A stretch of 14,709 nucleotides of DNA from Wolinella sp052173415 (lineage in GTDB: Bacteria; Campylobacterota; Campylobacteria; Campylobacterales; Helicobacteraceae), in NCBI GenBank assembly GCA_052173415.1, contig JBQMYQ010000041.1, forward strand, positions 1 through 14,709. Reading direction: 5' to 3'. Positions 1-7,533 of the stretch are shown here, one piece after another (the first letter of the stretch is position 1; every line of letters begins with the position of its first letter). The translations under genes and the position numbers were made by a program. The notes beneath the pieces are model-generated. The model was not told where the DNA came from. It did no database searches and saw nothing but the letters and a program-made list of their open reading frames with translations.

Positions 1-114
1 AGGTTTATTATGGGAAGAGGTAATCCAACGAGTAATCCAAATGGAGCAGGATTCCCCTCTGGCACTGGCAACCCAAGCGGTGGCGGTCGAGGAAACAATG
101 CCCCAAAAAAATAA
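1..114 (+). CDS. Gly/Asn/Pro-rich small protein or C-terminal tail (5' end possibly outside the window)
   Basis: A plus-strand reading frame is open from the window edge to a TAA at 112-114. An ATG at 10 would give a 34-residue protein. The first bases read AGG followed by six bases and then this ATG, so AGG could be the end of a Shine-Dalgarno sequence and the ATG a true start. Equally, this could be the tail of a longer protein. The peptide is low complexity: Gly, Asn and Pro dominate, with repeated Asn-Pro and Gly-Asn-Pro units and a basic Pro-Lys-Lys end. The DNA has a short direct repeat (TAATCCAA at 21-28 and 33-40). No signal peptide or membrane segment is visible. I do not recognise the family and assign no function. 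It is the only plus-strand gene here and converges with thiG. Confidence 0.5.
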   Translation, partial: RFIMGRGNPTSNPNGAGFPSGTGNPSGGGRGNNAPKK

Positions 115-144
115 AGCAAGGAAGCTTCTTTGACGGAGCTTCCT
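105..144 (-). terminator. Probable intrinsic terminator for the leftward thiG transcript
   Basis: AGGAAGCT (119-126) is perfectly complementary to AGCTTCCT (137-144). A T:G and a C:G pair (127:136 and 128:135) extend the stem to ten pairs around a six-base loop. Read on the minus strand, the stem is followed directly by a T-rich tract, the complement of 105-118. Read on the plus strand, no T run follows, so it suits transcripts arriving from thiG better than those from the plus-strand ORF. A weaker version lies just upstream on the minus strand: GCGC at 152-155 and 162-165 followed by TTTTT (complement of 147-151). Confidence 0.55.
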
Positions 145-170
145 CTAAAAAGCGCGTAGAAGCGCGTCCT

Positions 171-195
171 TTACGCTAGGCAGATTCCTGCGTAA
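171..195. other. Imperfect hairpin in the convergent spacer
   Basis: TTACGC (171-176) pairs with GCGTAA (190-195). After a one-base bulge, AGG (178-180) pairs with CCT (187-189), leaving a six-base loop. No T run follows on either strand, so it is not a classical terminator by itself. It may help end or stabilise the two converging transcripts. The spacer 115-245 otherwise holds no gene that I can see. One GATTCC word (183-188) lies within the hairpin. Confidence 0.35.
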
Positions 196-245
196 GTCCC
201 TCAAATCCTACAATATTTACCTTTTTCATGCGTTGTTTCTTGAGG

Positions 246-1028
246 TTAACAAAGCTCGCTCATGCCTTCAAGTGGTGAGCTCGCACTCGCGTAGGGCTTT
301 TTGGGAATCCTCCCCGCAAGATAGCTTGCCCGCCCTGCTCGCACAGCATCTCTCATCGCACGCGCCATAAGTAGCGGATTTTGCGCCTGTGCGATGGCAG
401 TGTTGGTCAGCACCGCGTCCGCCCCAAGCTCCATGGCAATCGCCGCATCACTCGCACAGCCCACACCCGCATCGACGATGAGAGGCACTTTAATGGCGTC
501 TTTAATAAAAGCAATGTTATAGCGATTTTGGATTCCAAGACCGCTTCCAATGGGCGCGGCTAAGGGCATAATCGCATTCGCTCCGGCACTCTCAAGATGC
601 TTTGCCACAATCGGATCGTCGTTTGTGTATGCAAGCACACAAAATCCCTCTTTGGCGAGGATTTCACACGCTTTTAGCGTCTCAAGCACATCAGGATAGA
701 GCGTCTTTTGCGTATCGCCGATAATCTCAAGCTTAATAAAATCAATCCCGATCGCCTCACGGGTTAGGCGAAAGAGCGTAATCGCCTCCTCTGCACTCAT
801 GCATCCAGCGGAGTTTGGCAGGAATCGCACCGAGGAATCCTTAAAATAATCCATTAAATTTTCCTCATTAGGATTAGTGATATTGACCCTGCGCACCGCC
901 ACGGTGATAATCTCCGCCTCCGATTCCCGTGTGGCTTCCAAAGTCGTCTTAAAATCGCGATATTTCCCACTTCCCACGATGAGACGACTTTTGAATTGAT
1001 GTTTTCCAATTCTCAATAAATCTTCCAT
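246..1028 (-). CDS. thiG: Thiazole synthase ThiG
   Basis: ThiG builds the thiazole phosphate half of thiamine from 1-deoxy-D-xylulose 5-phosphate, dehydroglycine and sulfur carried as ThiS thiocarboxylate. It is a cytosolic (beta/alpha)8 barrel. The 260-residue length is normal for the family. Visible hallmarks are the N-terminal LIVGSGKY segment (16-23), the FIKLE segment with the Schiff-base lysine K99 and acidic E101, NAIMPLAAPIGSG (151-163), and VDAGVG with D186 near the phosphate-binding end. The ATG start has an AAGG eight bases upstream. Partner genes thiS, thiF and thiH are not in the window, so this copy is separated from the usual thiazole cluster. The C-terminus ends shortly after the conserved barrel, with no fusion. 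The gene is preceded by an 81-base gap with a candidate promoter and followed by a hairpin-rich spacer. Confidence 0.96.
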   Translation of the reverse strand: MEDLLRIGKHQFKSRLIVGSGKYRDFKTTLEATRESEAEIITVAVRRVNITNPNEENLMDYFKDSSVRFLPNSAGCMSAEEAITLFRLTREAIGIDFIKLEIIGDTQKTLYPDVLETLKACEILAKEGFCVLAYTNDDPIVAKHLESAGANAIMPLAAPIGSGLGIQNRYNIAFIKDAIKVPLIVDAGVGCASDAAIAMELGADAVLTNTAIAQAQNPLLMARAMRDAVRAGRASYLAGRIPKKPYASASSPLEGMSELC

Positions 1029-1056
1029 ATCTAAAGCCTTTTTGTCAAAATGAAAC

Positions 1057-1065
1057 CTTATAGCA
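1057..1065 (-). promoter_or_regulatory. Candidate extended -10 promoter element for thiG
   Basis: On the minus strand this reads TGCTATAAG, an extended -10 (TGN plus TATAAG). It lies 28 bases upstream of the thiG ATG, in the gap after nnrD. Helicobacter and Campylobacter vegetative promoters rely mainly on the -10, and no clear -35 is seen. It predicts a short leader of about 20 bases and transcription of thiG independent of nnrD. The assignment rests on the sequence match only. Confidence 0.4.
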
Positions 1066-1109
1066 CGCTCGTTCTTGTGGAGCGATTAAATAGCGATTGA
1101 AGCCCGTTT

Positions 1110-2495
1110 TTAAAGGTTTCCCAGCGCATTCACAAGATCAAGTGGTGTGAGCGCGTAATCCGCCTTATTGACCTTTCTTGCCACCAGCGTATGCGCTAAA
1201 GAGCCGTGAATCGCCGCCTCAAGCGGAGCATACCCTTGTGCGAGCAAAGCAGCGATGATTCCTGATAAAACATCGCCACTACCGCCTTTAGCGAGGGCTT
1301 GATTCCCAAGCGGATTGACATAAAGCTTCTCATTTTGCGCAATGAGCGGATTTGCCCCTTTTAGCACAAGCGTGGCATGTGGATAAGCCTTTGCAAATTT
1401 CCGCACCAGAGCGAAGCGATCTTTTTGCACCTCGCTTGCGCTCACTGTGGCTAGATTTGTCCGCTCCAAAAGCGAGGCAAATTCTCTTGCATGGGGCGTA
1501 AGAATGAGATTTTGATTTTGCTTTAAAAGTCTAATTAGTTCGGAGCGATGAAACATATCTGCATCAATCACACTAGGAATCGCATAAATTTCCTCGGGAA
1601 TTTCCCGTGCGCCAAGCCCCATACCGCACGCGATTGCACTCGTATTTTCAGGAATCGCACGCTTTTTCATGAGCTCATGAGGCGCATTCTCCACCTCCCC
1701 TACGAGACTCACAAGCCCTGTGCCAAAATTCAGCGCAGAGAGCGCACTCAGCACGCTCGCCCCACTCTGCTCGCCCGCCACCACCGCAACATGCCCGTAG
1801 CTCCCTTTGTGTGTATTCGCGTGCAGGCGGTGCGGGAGGCAAATATCGTGAGCCTCCAAAAGATAGGCGCTGGGGCGCGCGAGCTTCTCATACAGTGCGC
1901 GGGCGATTCCTAGATTCCCCACGATGAGCTCGCCGATAAACTCTTTGGCTCCATCATTAACAATCGCCTCGGGAATCGCGCCCATAACGCACGTCAAATC
2001 TGCTCTGAAAGCCTCGGGATCGGCGTTTCCCTTAGGATTAATCCCGCTAGGAATATCACAAGCGATTTTGTAGCTCTTCGTGGTATTCATCGCGTGCAGG
2101 ATCTCTAGCGCGGCGCAATCCAAAGGGCGAGAGAGCCCCGAGCCAAAAAGTGCATCAATAAGCACATCGCTCTTCTCCAGCAGCTCCTCGCCCTCCTCTA
2201 TCTCGCATGCTCGTGCCCGCGCGAGTTGTAGCTTCCCAAGCTCGCTCCTCACCCCAAAGGGCATGATGAGGCGTATGCGATAATCTCCCGCCAACATGCG
2301 AGCCAGCGCGATTCCATCAGCTCCGTTATCGCCACTCCCTGCAATAATTTGCACGCTACTTGAAGCGGGGAATCGCGCCCTAATCGCCTCAGCCAAACTC
2401 CGTGTGGCATTTTCCATTAAAATTTCTGGCGGGATTCCCAGCTTTACCCTTGCTGCCTCATCCAGCTCCGCAACCCTCCTAAACAACGCCTCCAT
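1110..2495 (-). CDS. nnrD: Bifunctional NAD(P)HX epimerase / ADP-dependent NAD(P)HX dehydratase
   Basis: This enzyme repairs hydrated NADH and NADPH. An N-terminal YjeF epimerase domain interconverts R- and S-NAD(P)HX, and a C-terminal ribokinase-like domain dehydrates the S form using ADP. The epimerase domain (about 1-210) shows GSGDNGADG (53-61), where most relatives have GxGNNGGDG, and a CDIPSG segment. The dehydratase domain shows TPHAREFASLL, VLKGANPLI and, near the end, NPLGNQALAKGGSGDVLSG with the nucleotide-binding GSGDVLSG at 405-412. At 461 residues it is a little shorter than E. coli YjeF/NnrD (about 515) but carries both halves. The ATG is well supported by a strong Shine-Dalgarno. 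The names nnrE and nnrD are also used for the separate halves. It lies 105 bases after the PPP phosphatase gene. Confidence 0.93.
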   Translation of the reverse strand: MEALFRRVAELDEAARVKLGIPPEILMENATRSLAEAIRARFPASSSVQIIAGSGDNGADGIALARMLAGDYRIRLIMPFGVRSELGKLQLARARACEIEEGEELLEKSDVLIDALFGSGLSRPLDCAALEILHAMNTTKSYKIACDIPSGINPKGNADPEAFRADLTCVMGAIPEAIVNDGAKEFIGELIVGNLGIARALYEKLARPSAYLLEAHDICLPHRLHANTHKGSYGHVAVVAGEQSGASVLSALSALNFGTGLVSLVGEVENAPHELMKKRAIPENTSAIACGMGLGAREIPEEIYAIPSVIDADMFHRSELIRLLKQNQNLILTPHAREFASLLERTNLATVSASEVQKDRFALVRKFAKAYPHATLVLKGANPLIAQNEKLYVNPLGNQALAKGGSGDVLSGIIAALLAQGYAPLEAAIHGSLAHTLVARKVNKADYALTPLDLVNALGNL

Positions 2496-2501
2496 ACCGC
2501 G

Positions 2502-2510
2502 CCCTCCTCT
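2502..2510 (-). promoter_or_regulatory. Strong ribosome binding site of nnrD
   Basis: On the minus strand this reads AGAGGAGGG, ending six bases before the ATG at 2495. It is one of the best anti-16S matches in the window, and it fixes the nnrD start after the 105-base gap that separates it from the upstream block. Confidence 0.7.
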
Positions 2511-2600
2511 ATTTTGCCTACCTGCTTTTATATTTTAACGCATGACCACGCGCTTTGTTTTGTATGGGAATCGCCACCTAATACACCCTAACACCCTGCC

Positions 2601-3293
2601 CTAAAATGCGCAATCCACTTGAAAAATTTTATATCGCTCAGGCACTTCACAATCCTCAAAAACCACCGCGCTGAGGCGATTCCCATAGACGCATCCCGTG
2701 TCGATTCCTAGCGCAAATAGACTTATTCTAGGCGCGCTAAAAGGTGTGTGCCCATAGACAACAAACCCCTCGCCTCCTCGATACACATCTGCCCAAAAAT
2801 GCGAGCTTTCACACTCTTCCCCACGCTTTAGGAACTTCTCTTGTTTATTTAAATAGCGCATACGCAAAATCCTTCTTGTATCGCTTTTTGAGAGATGTTC
2901 AAGGCTCATGTGATTTTGTAATCCCCCATGCAAAATAACAATATTTTTAAACTTTAGAAAAAGTGGCATAGAATTTAAATAATGAATATGTTTATCATTT
3001 AAACTATTAACTATATTTTTTTCATCACTATTAAGCGAGATTTTCTCCCCTTTGATTCTCTTTTTCTCTCGCTGTTTTAGGTAGCGAATGATCTTGGATT
3101 CGTGATTGCCTAAAACTGATAGAATATTGCAAGAGATGAGATAATCAAGGACTTTAATCGAATGAGTGCCTTTGGTGATTACATCTCCGACGCACACTTC
3201 GACATCGCCAAAACCAGGAGCAATCTTTTTGCGAAGAGATACAAGCTCATCAAAGCAACCATGAATATCTCCATACACTATAAGATTTTTCAT
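2601..3293 (-). CDS. PPP-family metallophosphatase (ApaH/PrpE/Ser-Thr phosphatase-like)
   Basis: A 230-residue calcineurin-like phosphoesterase with the full set of PPP metal and phosphate motifs: GDIHG (8-12), GDVITKG (36-42, usually GDxVDRG), GNHE (62-65), LHGG (121-124), YGHTP (180-184) and GIDTGCVYGNRLSAV (196-210). Relatives include diadenosine tetraphosphatases and protein phosphatases. The substrate cannot be told from sequence. In GDVITKG, Lys replaces the usual Arg and Thr the usual Asp. The middle of the gene (about 2930-3060) is strikingly AT-rich, with Lys/Asn/Ile-rich coding, unlike its neighbours. The start is only four bases beyond the end of the YmdB-like gene and has no recognisable Shine-Dalgarno, so translation may depend on coupling. 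The composition suggests later acquisition, which is inference. No signal peptide is visible, so it is probably cytosolic. Confidence 0.85.
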   Translation of the reverse strand: MKNLIVYGDIHGCFDELVSLRKKIAPGFGDVEVCVGDVITKGTHSIKVLDYLISCNILSVLGNHESKIIRYLKQREKKRIKGEKISLNSDEKNIVNSLNDKHIHYLNSMPLFLKFKNIVILHGGLQNHMSLEHLSKSDTRRILRMRYLNKQEKFLKRGEECESSHFWADVYRGGEGFVVYGHTPFSAPRISLFALGIDTGCVYGNRLSAVVFEDCEVPERYKIFQVDCAF

Positions 3294-3297
3294 ACTA

Positions 3298-4122
3298 TTA
3301 ATATATGAATGCCTCTATCGTCTTGCAAGGTGCATGATTATCCACCGCCCTAATCTTATACGCCTCCACACATCGCCCCTCATTGTTGAGCTCCAAAATA
3401 ATCATCTGAAGAATCGAGCGACATTGACTAGGAATCTCAAGCTTTGCGGGCATACCCGTGAGGAATCGCTCCAAAGGCGCGTGCCTATCCATGCCGATGA
3501 TTCCGTCCATGCAGCCGCTCGCCCCCACATCGCTCACGCCCAGCGTCCCCTCGCTAATCTCCAAATCATCAGTCCCCACATGCGTGTGCGTCCCAAGCAC
3601 CGCGCTTACGCTACCTACAAGTAGCCAAAACATGCCACGCTTCTCGCTCGTCGCCTCAGCATGAAAATCAACGACAATGTGCCTAATCCCCGATTCCCGC
3701 AATTCTCGCACACTATTTTGAGCACACAAAAAGGCATTATCCACATAAGGCATCGCAAAGTGCCCCATGAGATTGAGCACCGCGAGCTTCTGAGCGCGCA
3801 CCTCACGGATTCCCACGCCACTACCTGCCACACCCAAAGGATAGTTGTGTGGGCGCAAAACACGTGGCGATTCCTGTGTTAGGAGCGTGGTAATCTCCCG
3901 CTTATCCCACGTATGATTCCCGCCGGTTAGAAGATCGACCCCTGCGCTAAAGAGCTCTTCTGCGCATTTTATCGTCGTTCCAAAGCCATGACTTGCATTT
4001 TCCGCATTTGCAATCACAAAATCAAGCCGCTCAGATTCCTTGATACTAGGCAGATGATGGGCAATCATTTTCCGTCCGGGTTTGCCCACAATATCCCCGA
4101 TAAAGCCAATTCTCACGCGCAT
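3298..4122 (-). CDS. YmdB-family metallophosphoesterase (TIGR00282 type)
   Basis: The 274-residue protein matches the YmdB family. Bacillus YmdB is a 2',3'-cyclic nucleotide phosphodiesterase affecting biofilm and motility decisions. Metal-site motifs visible in order are FIGDIVG with D10, NAEN (39-42) with E41, GGNHTWDK (67-74) with N69 and H70, VDFHAEATSEK (151-161) with H154, and GTHTHVGTDD with H179 and H181. All expected metal ligands therefore appear present. The tail VSDVGASGCMDGIIGMD fits the family. The ATG lies inside the end of mfd (ten-base overlap), with AAGGGAA directly upstream, indicating translational coupling to mfd. The protein is probably cytosolic. Its role in this organism is unknown, and the pairing with mfd and a second phosphatase does not settle it. 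Confidence 0.9.
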   Translation of the reverse strand: MRVRIGFIGDIVGKPGRKMIAHHLPSIKESERLDFVIANAENASHGFGTTIKCAEELFSAGVDLLTGGNHTWDKREITTLLTQESPRVLRPHNYPLGVAGSGVGIREVRAQKLAVLNLMGHFAMPYVDNAFLCAQNSVRELRESGIRHIVVDFHAEATSEKRGMFWLLVGSVSAVLGTHTHVGTDDLEISEGTLGVSDVGASGCMDGIIGMDRHAPLERFLTGMPAKLEIPSQCRSILQMIILELNNEGRCVEAYKIRAVDNHAPCKTIEAFIY

Positions 4123-7094
4123 TTCCCTTGTAATTCACCTAAAATCGCCATAAGCAAATCCTCCTCATCGCGACTTTTTGCAACGAGGCTCTTTTTGTCG
4201 CCATTTTGATAGATGAATGTGACGTTCTGCTGGTAGTTTGTAATGGTTTTGATTCCATTTTTTAGCGCAAGGATTTTAATCCTAATGAGCTCCAAAAACT
4301 GGCGCGTGTAGAGGTCTGGCTTGCCAAAGCGATCGTAAATCTCCACCTCAATCTCATGCACTTCACCCATCTCTTTGGCGTGCGAGAGCCGACGATAGAG
4401 CTCCAGACGCAAGCGGTCGCTCCCGATAAGCTCAGGTGAGAGAAACGCGCTGATAGTGAGCTTCAAATCGACGTCCTCACGCTCATTCACGCCGCCGGAG
4501 CTAAGCGAATGGATCGCCTCCTCGAGCATTTTGAGATACAGCGCATATCCGATTCCCTTAATATGCCCGCTCTGCGCCTCTCCGAGCAGATTCCCACCCC
4601 CGCGAATCTCAAGGTCATGATACGCGAGCACCGAGCCACTACCTAGAAATGAGTTGCTCTCAAGGGCTAAAAGACGCTTTTTAGACTCGGGTGTGAGCGA
4701 TTCCCTATCGCGAATGAGAAAATAGCAAAATCCCTCCCTGCTTCCGCGCCCTACCCGTCCGCGTAATTGGTGCAAATCAGCAATCCCAAAGCGATCTGCG
4801 GAATCGACGATGATCGTATTGGCATTGGGCAGGTGGATTCCCGACTCGATGATAGAGGTTGAGAGAAGTAGCTGATACTCTCCTTTCTCAAAATCAAGCA
4901 TAATATCTTCGCTCTCCTTTTGAGGAATCTGCGAGTGAAGCACCGCGATTTTTAGCGCGGGTAAAAGCGCAGCGAGCTCCTTTTTGCATAATTGAATCGT
5001 GGCAATATTATTATGAATATAAAAAATCTGCCCGCCACGCCTTAGTTCTCTGCTCATGACCTCTTTAAGCAGGGAATCGTTGTATTCTTTGACAAAAGTG
5101 CGCACGGGAAGCTTCTCATAAGGCGGTGTCATAAGCGTGCTCATGCCTTTAATCTGCGAAAGAGCCATGTTAAGTGTGCGAGGAATCGGCGTCGCACTCA
5201 TGGAGAGCATATGGACGTCTTGCGCAAGGGTCTTGATTCTCTCCTTTTGCTTTACGCCGAATTTATGCTCCTCATCAATGACAATCAGAGCGAGATTTTT
5301 AAACTGCGCTGAGAGGATCGCGTGCGTCCCCACGACCACATCAACACTCCCATCTAATAGTGCATTCATGAGACTTTGACGCTCTTTAGTGCTCAAGAAT
5401 CGATCCAGTCGTGCAAGACGGATTCTCTGATTTTCAAAGCGCGCTGAAAGGGTCTTAAAATGTTGATGCGCCAGTAGCGTAGTGGGTGCAACTAAAGCCG
5501 CTTGAAAGCCATTTAACACCGTTGCAAGAATCGCATTCATCGCTACTTCAGTCTTCCCAAATCCCACATCACCGCTAAGCAGGCGATCCATCACTTTCCC
5601 GCTACCTAAATCAGCAAAAATCTCCGCTACGCTCTGTTCTTGATCTTTGGTGTATGAAAAGCCGCTAGAGTGCCTGAAAATCTCCAGTTCCGCAGAATCG
5701 CTCGCAATAGTGCACCCCTGTATGAGCTCACGTTTAGCCGCAAGAGCGACGATCTCACTCGCCATCTCAAGGAGCTTTGCGCGCACCTTTTCCTTAAGCT
5801 TCGCAAAACTCCCCTTACCTAAACGATCCACGGCGGGAATCGTGCCGCTATCCGCAACGTATCGGTCAATATAATCAAGATTCTCAACGGGTAGAAGCAG
5901 CTTATCTTCACCCTGATAAGAGAGGAGGATAAAATCCCTCAAAGCACCTAAAATACGCTCTTGCACGATTCCCTTAAAAATACCGACGCCATAATCTTTA
6001 TGCACGACGTAATCCCCCGTGCGAAGTTCATCAATCGCAAGTGTAGGGTGTTGGTGCTTTTTGCGCTGTTTGCGGGGTTTTTGATTGAGCGAGAGGATCG
6101 CTTCTGTAGGAGTTAGGATATTTAGATAAAAATCCCCTATCACGCGCTCATAGCCTTGTGCGTCGATTCCTCTAAAAAGAGCCTCGTTGCGGGCAATTAG
6201 CGTAATCTTTTTGCTCGCATGAAGCGTAAGGAATGAGAGAAAATTTTGCGCGCTTATCACAATGTCGCTATGCCCCTTTGACGTTGGAAGCACATCTAGG
6301 GTTCTCAAAAAGCTAAAATCCTCGCTCGCTCGCAGGCTCATAAGCTCTGCTAGCTCCTCTTTGGCGGCGGGCGTAAGAAGTGAGCGAAAACGCTCGCTCA
6401 AAAGCTCAGCATCGCCCTCCAAATGCCACAAACCAAGACTCGCTAAATCCTTTGAAAAAGCCTCATGAATCGAAGCATTCACGCGCTCTAATAGCTCCTC
6501 TTGCGCGCTAGGTGAGAGTGAAAAAAGTGCGGGTGAAATGTAAAGCGAGCTAAGCTCCTCTTTTTGACATATCTGCGTCTCTAAATCAAAACGACGAATG
6601 CTCTCTATCTGTGTGTCAAAGAGACTAAGACGTAAGGGAGTCTGCTCTTGTGTGGGGAAAATATCGATAATATCGCCCCTGAACGAGACTTCACCCGGGA
6701 GCTCGATAATCTCGACGAATTCATAGCCAAAACGGAGGAATCGCTCCTTTAGTTCATGTAAAAGAAGCGTATCGCCAAAATTTAGAGAAAAGCCCTGAAG
6801 CAGGTTAGGTTTTGGAAGCGGATAGAGAATTGAGCGAATGGGCGCAATGAGCAACGCACGCTCTTTTGGGAGCTCATACCAGCGAGCAAGTGCGATCAAA
6901 AGCGATGAGAGCTCCTCTTTGTAGCTACGAAGATCCTCACCCTTTTGCGCCCGAAAATCGGGAAAAATGACCGTCTCAAAGCCCCTAAAGCGCGCGACTT
7001 CGGAGGCTAAGAAACTCTCTTTCTCATCTTGTGTGATGAGAATGGAATAGGGGAAAGAGCCCTTCAGCGCATCATAGAGACTACTTTGGATCAA
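4113..7094 (-). CDS. mfd: Transcription-repair coupling factor Mfd
   Basis: Mfd is a DNA translocase that removes RNA polymerase stalled at lesions and recruits UvrA. The 993-residue length matches Helicobacter Mfd (about 1000). Domains in order: a UvrB-like N-terminal module including FRGDIIDIFP (138-147); the RNA polymerase interaction (CarD-like) domain with GDYVVHKDYGVGIFKG (360-375); a RecG-like helicase core with Walker A GDVGFGKT (508-515), DEEH (607-610) and SATPIPRTL (633-641); HLPNANTIIVDSADRFG (754-770); HQLRGRVGR (775-783); then the C-terminal TRCF domain. The start is TTG. An in-frame stop (7104-7106) lies only three codons upstream and no in-frame ATG follows for hundreds of residues, so TTG is the sensible choice. 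It overlaps the end of the bactofilin gene by 14 bases. Confidence 0.97.
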   Translation of the reverse strand: MIQSSLYDALKGSFPYSILITQDEKESFLASEVARFRGFETVIFPDFRAQKGEDLRSYKEELSSLLIALARWYELPKERALLIAPIRSILYPLPKPNLLQGFSLNFGDTLLLHELKERFLRFGYEFVEIIELPGEVSFRGDIIDIFPTQEQTPLRLSLFDTQIESIRRFDLETQICQKEELSSLYISPALFSLSPSAQEELLERVNASIHEAFSKDLASLGLWHLEGDAELLSERFRSLLTPAAKEELAELMSLRASEDFSFLRTLDVLPTSKGHSDIVISAQNFLSFLTLHASKKITLIARNEALFRGIDAQGYERVIGDFYLNILTPTEAILSLNQKPRKQRKKHQHPTLAIDELRTGDYVVHKDYGVGIFKGIVQERILGALRDFILLSYQGEDKLLLPVENLDYIDRYVADSGTIPAVDRLGKGSFAKLKEKVRAKLLEMASEIVALAAKRELIQGCTIASDSAELEIFRHSSGFSYTKDQEQSVAEIFADLGSGKVMDRLLSGDVGFGKTEVAMNAILATVLNGFQAALVAPTTLLAHQHFKTLSARFENQRIRLARLDRFLSTKERQSLMNALLDGSVDVVVGTHAILSAQFKNLALIVIDEEHKFGVKQKERIKTLAQDVHMLSMSATPIPRTLNMALSQIKGMSTLMTPPYEKLPVRTFVKEYNDSLLKEVMSRELRRGGQIFYIHNNIATIQLCKKELAALLPALKIAVLHSQIPQKESEDIMLDFEKGEYQLLLSTSIIESGIHLPNANTIIVDSADRFGIADLHQLRGRVGRGSREGFCYFLIRDRESLTPESKKRLLALESNSFLGSGSVLAYHDLEIRGGGNLLGEAQSGHIKGIGYALYLKMLEEAIHSLSSGGVNEREDVDLKLTISAFLSPELIGSDRLRLELYRRLSHAKEMGEVHEIEVEIYDRFGKPDLYTRQFLELIRIKILALKNGIKTITNYQQNVTFIYQNGDKKSLVAKSRDEEDLLMAILGELQGKCA

Positions 7095-7533
7095 GCGAAT
7101 TCTCTACCTTTTCTGCCTTGTCCTTCTCTGTGGGTCGTTCCACCTTTCTAACTTTGTCTAGAAGATCCCGCTGGTTTTCCTCTTTAATCTTGCTCTCTCC
7201 AACAAAGCGACCTTTGCGCTCAATAACAAGCTCTTTGGTGATTATTTCTCCATCAATACGTCCTTGCGGGAGAATCTCGATTACATCACAATCACAAAGC
7301 CCCTTAAAATTCCCGCTTACAATCAGTCTCTCAGCATAAATCTCGCCTCCTACGCTACCATCTTTACCGATAGTAACTCCATTTTTAGAGCGGATCGTGC
7401 CCTCAAATTCGCCATCAATGTGCAGATTGCAATCGATAACGATTTCGCCTTTTATTTTTGTTCCGCTGGCAACGATTGTAGTGCCCGCAGAAGCTCCATC
7501 GATTGATTTATCGCCGTTAGCAAAGATTGCCAT
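7081..7533 (-). CDS. ccmA: Bactofilin, CcmA-type cell-shape protein
   Basis: A 150-residue bactofilin (DUF583 fold). The central region (about 18-110) shows the beta-helix pattern of repeated short strands with alternating hydrophobics and Gly turns (GTKIKGEIVI, GEFEGTIRSKNGVTIG, GEIYAERLIVSG, GRIDGEIITKELVIE). It is flanked by a short N-terminal tail and a charged Lys/Glu-rich C-terminal tail (about 115-150). In H. pylori CcmA polymerises and is needed for helical shape together with Csd peptidases. The N-terminus MAIF, followed by a polar tail and GTKIKGE, matches what I recall of H. pylori CcmA, which supports this start even though it lies 82 bases inside the peptidase gene. A Shine-Dalgarno lies upstream within that gene. 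The mfd start is inside this gene's last codons. Confidence 0.93.
   Translation of the reverse strand: MAIFANGDKSIDGASAGTTIVASGTKIKGEIVIDCNLHIDGEFEGTIRSKNGVTIGKDGSVGGEIYAERLIVSGNFKGLCDCDVIEILPQGRIDGEIITKELVIERKGRFVGESKIKEENQRDLLDKVRKVERPTEKDKAEKVENSLDPK

Noticed and set aside
1066..1084. Inverted repeat CGCTC/GAGCG between nnrD and thiG as a terminator
   Set aside because: The stem is only five pairs with a nine-base loop and no T run follows on the minus strand, so it is too weak to call.
1548..1913. 121-residue plus-strand open frame inside nnrD
   Set aside because: It is antisense to a conserved gene, and its Cys/His/Arg-rich translation is typical of the reverse complement of such coding sequence.
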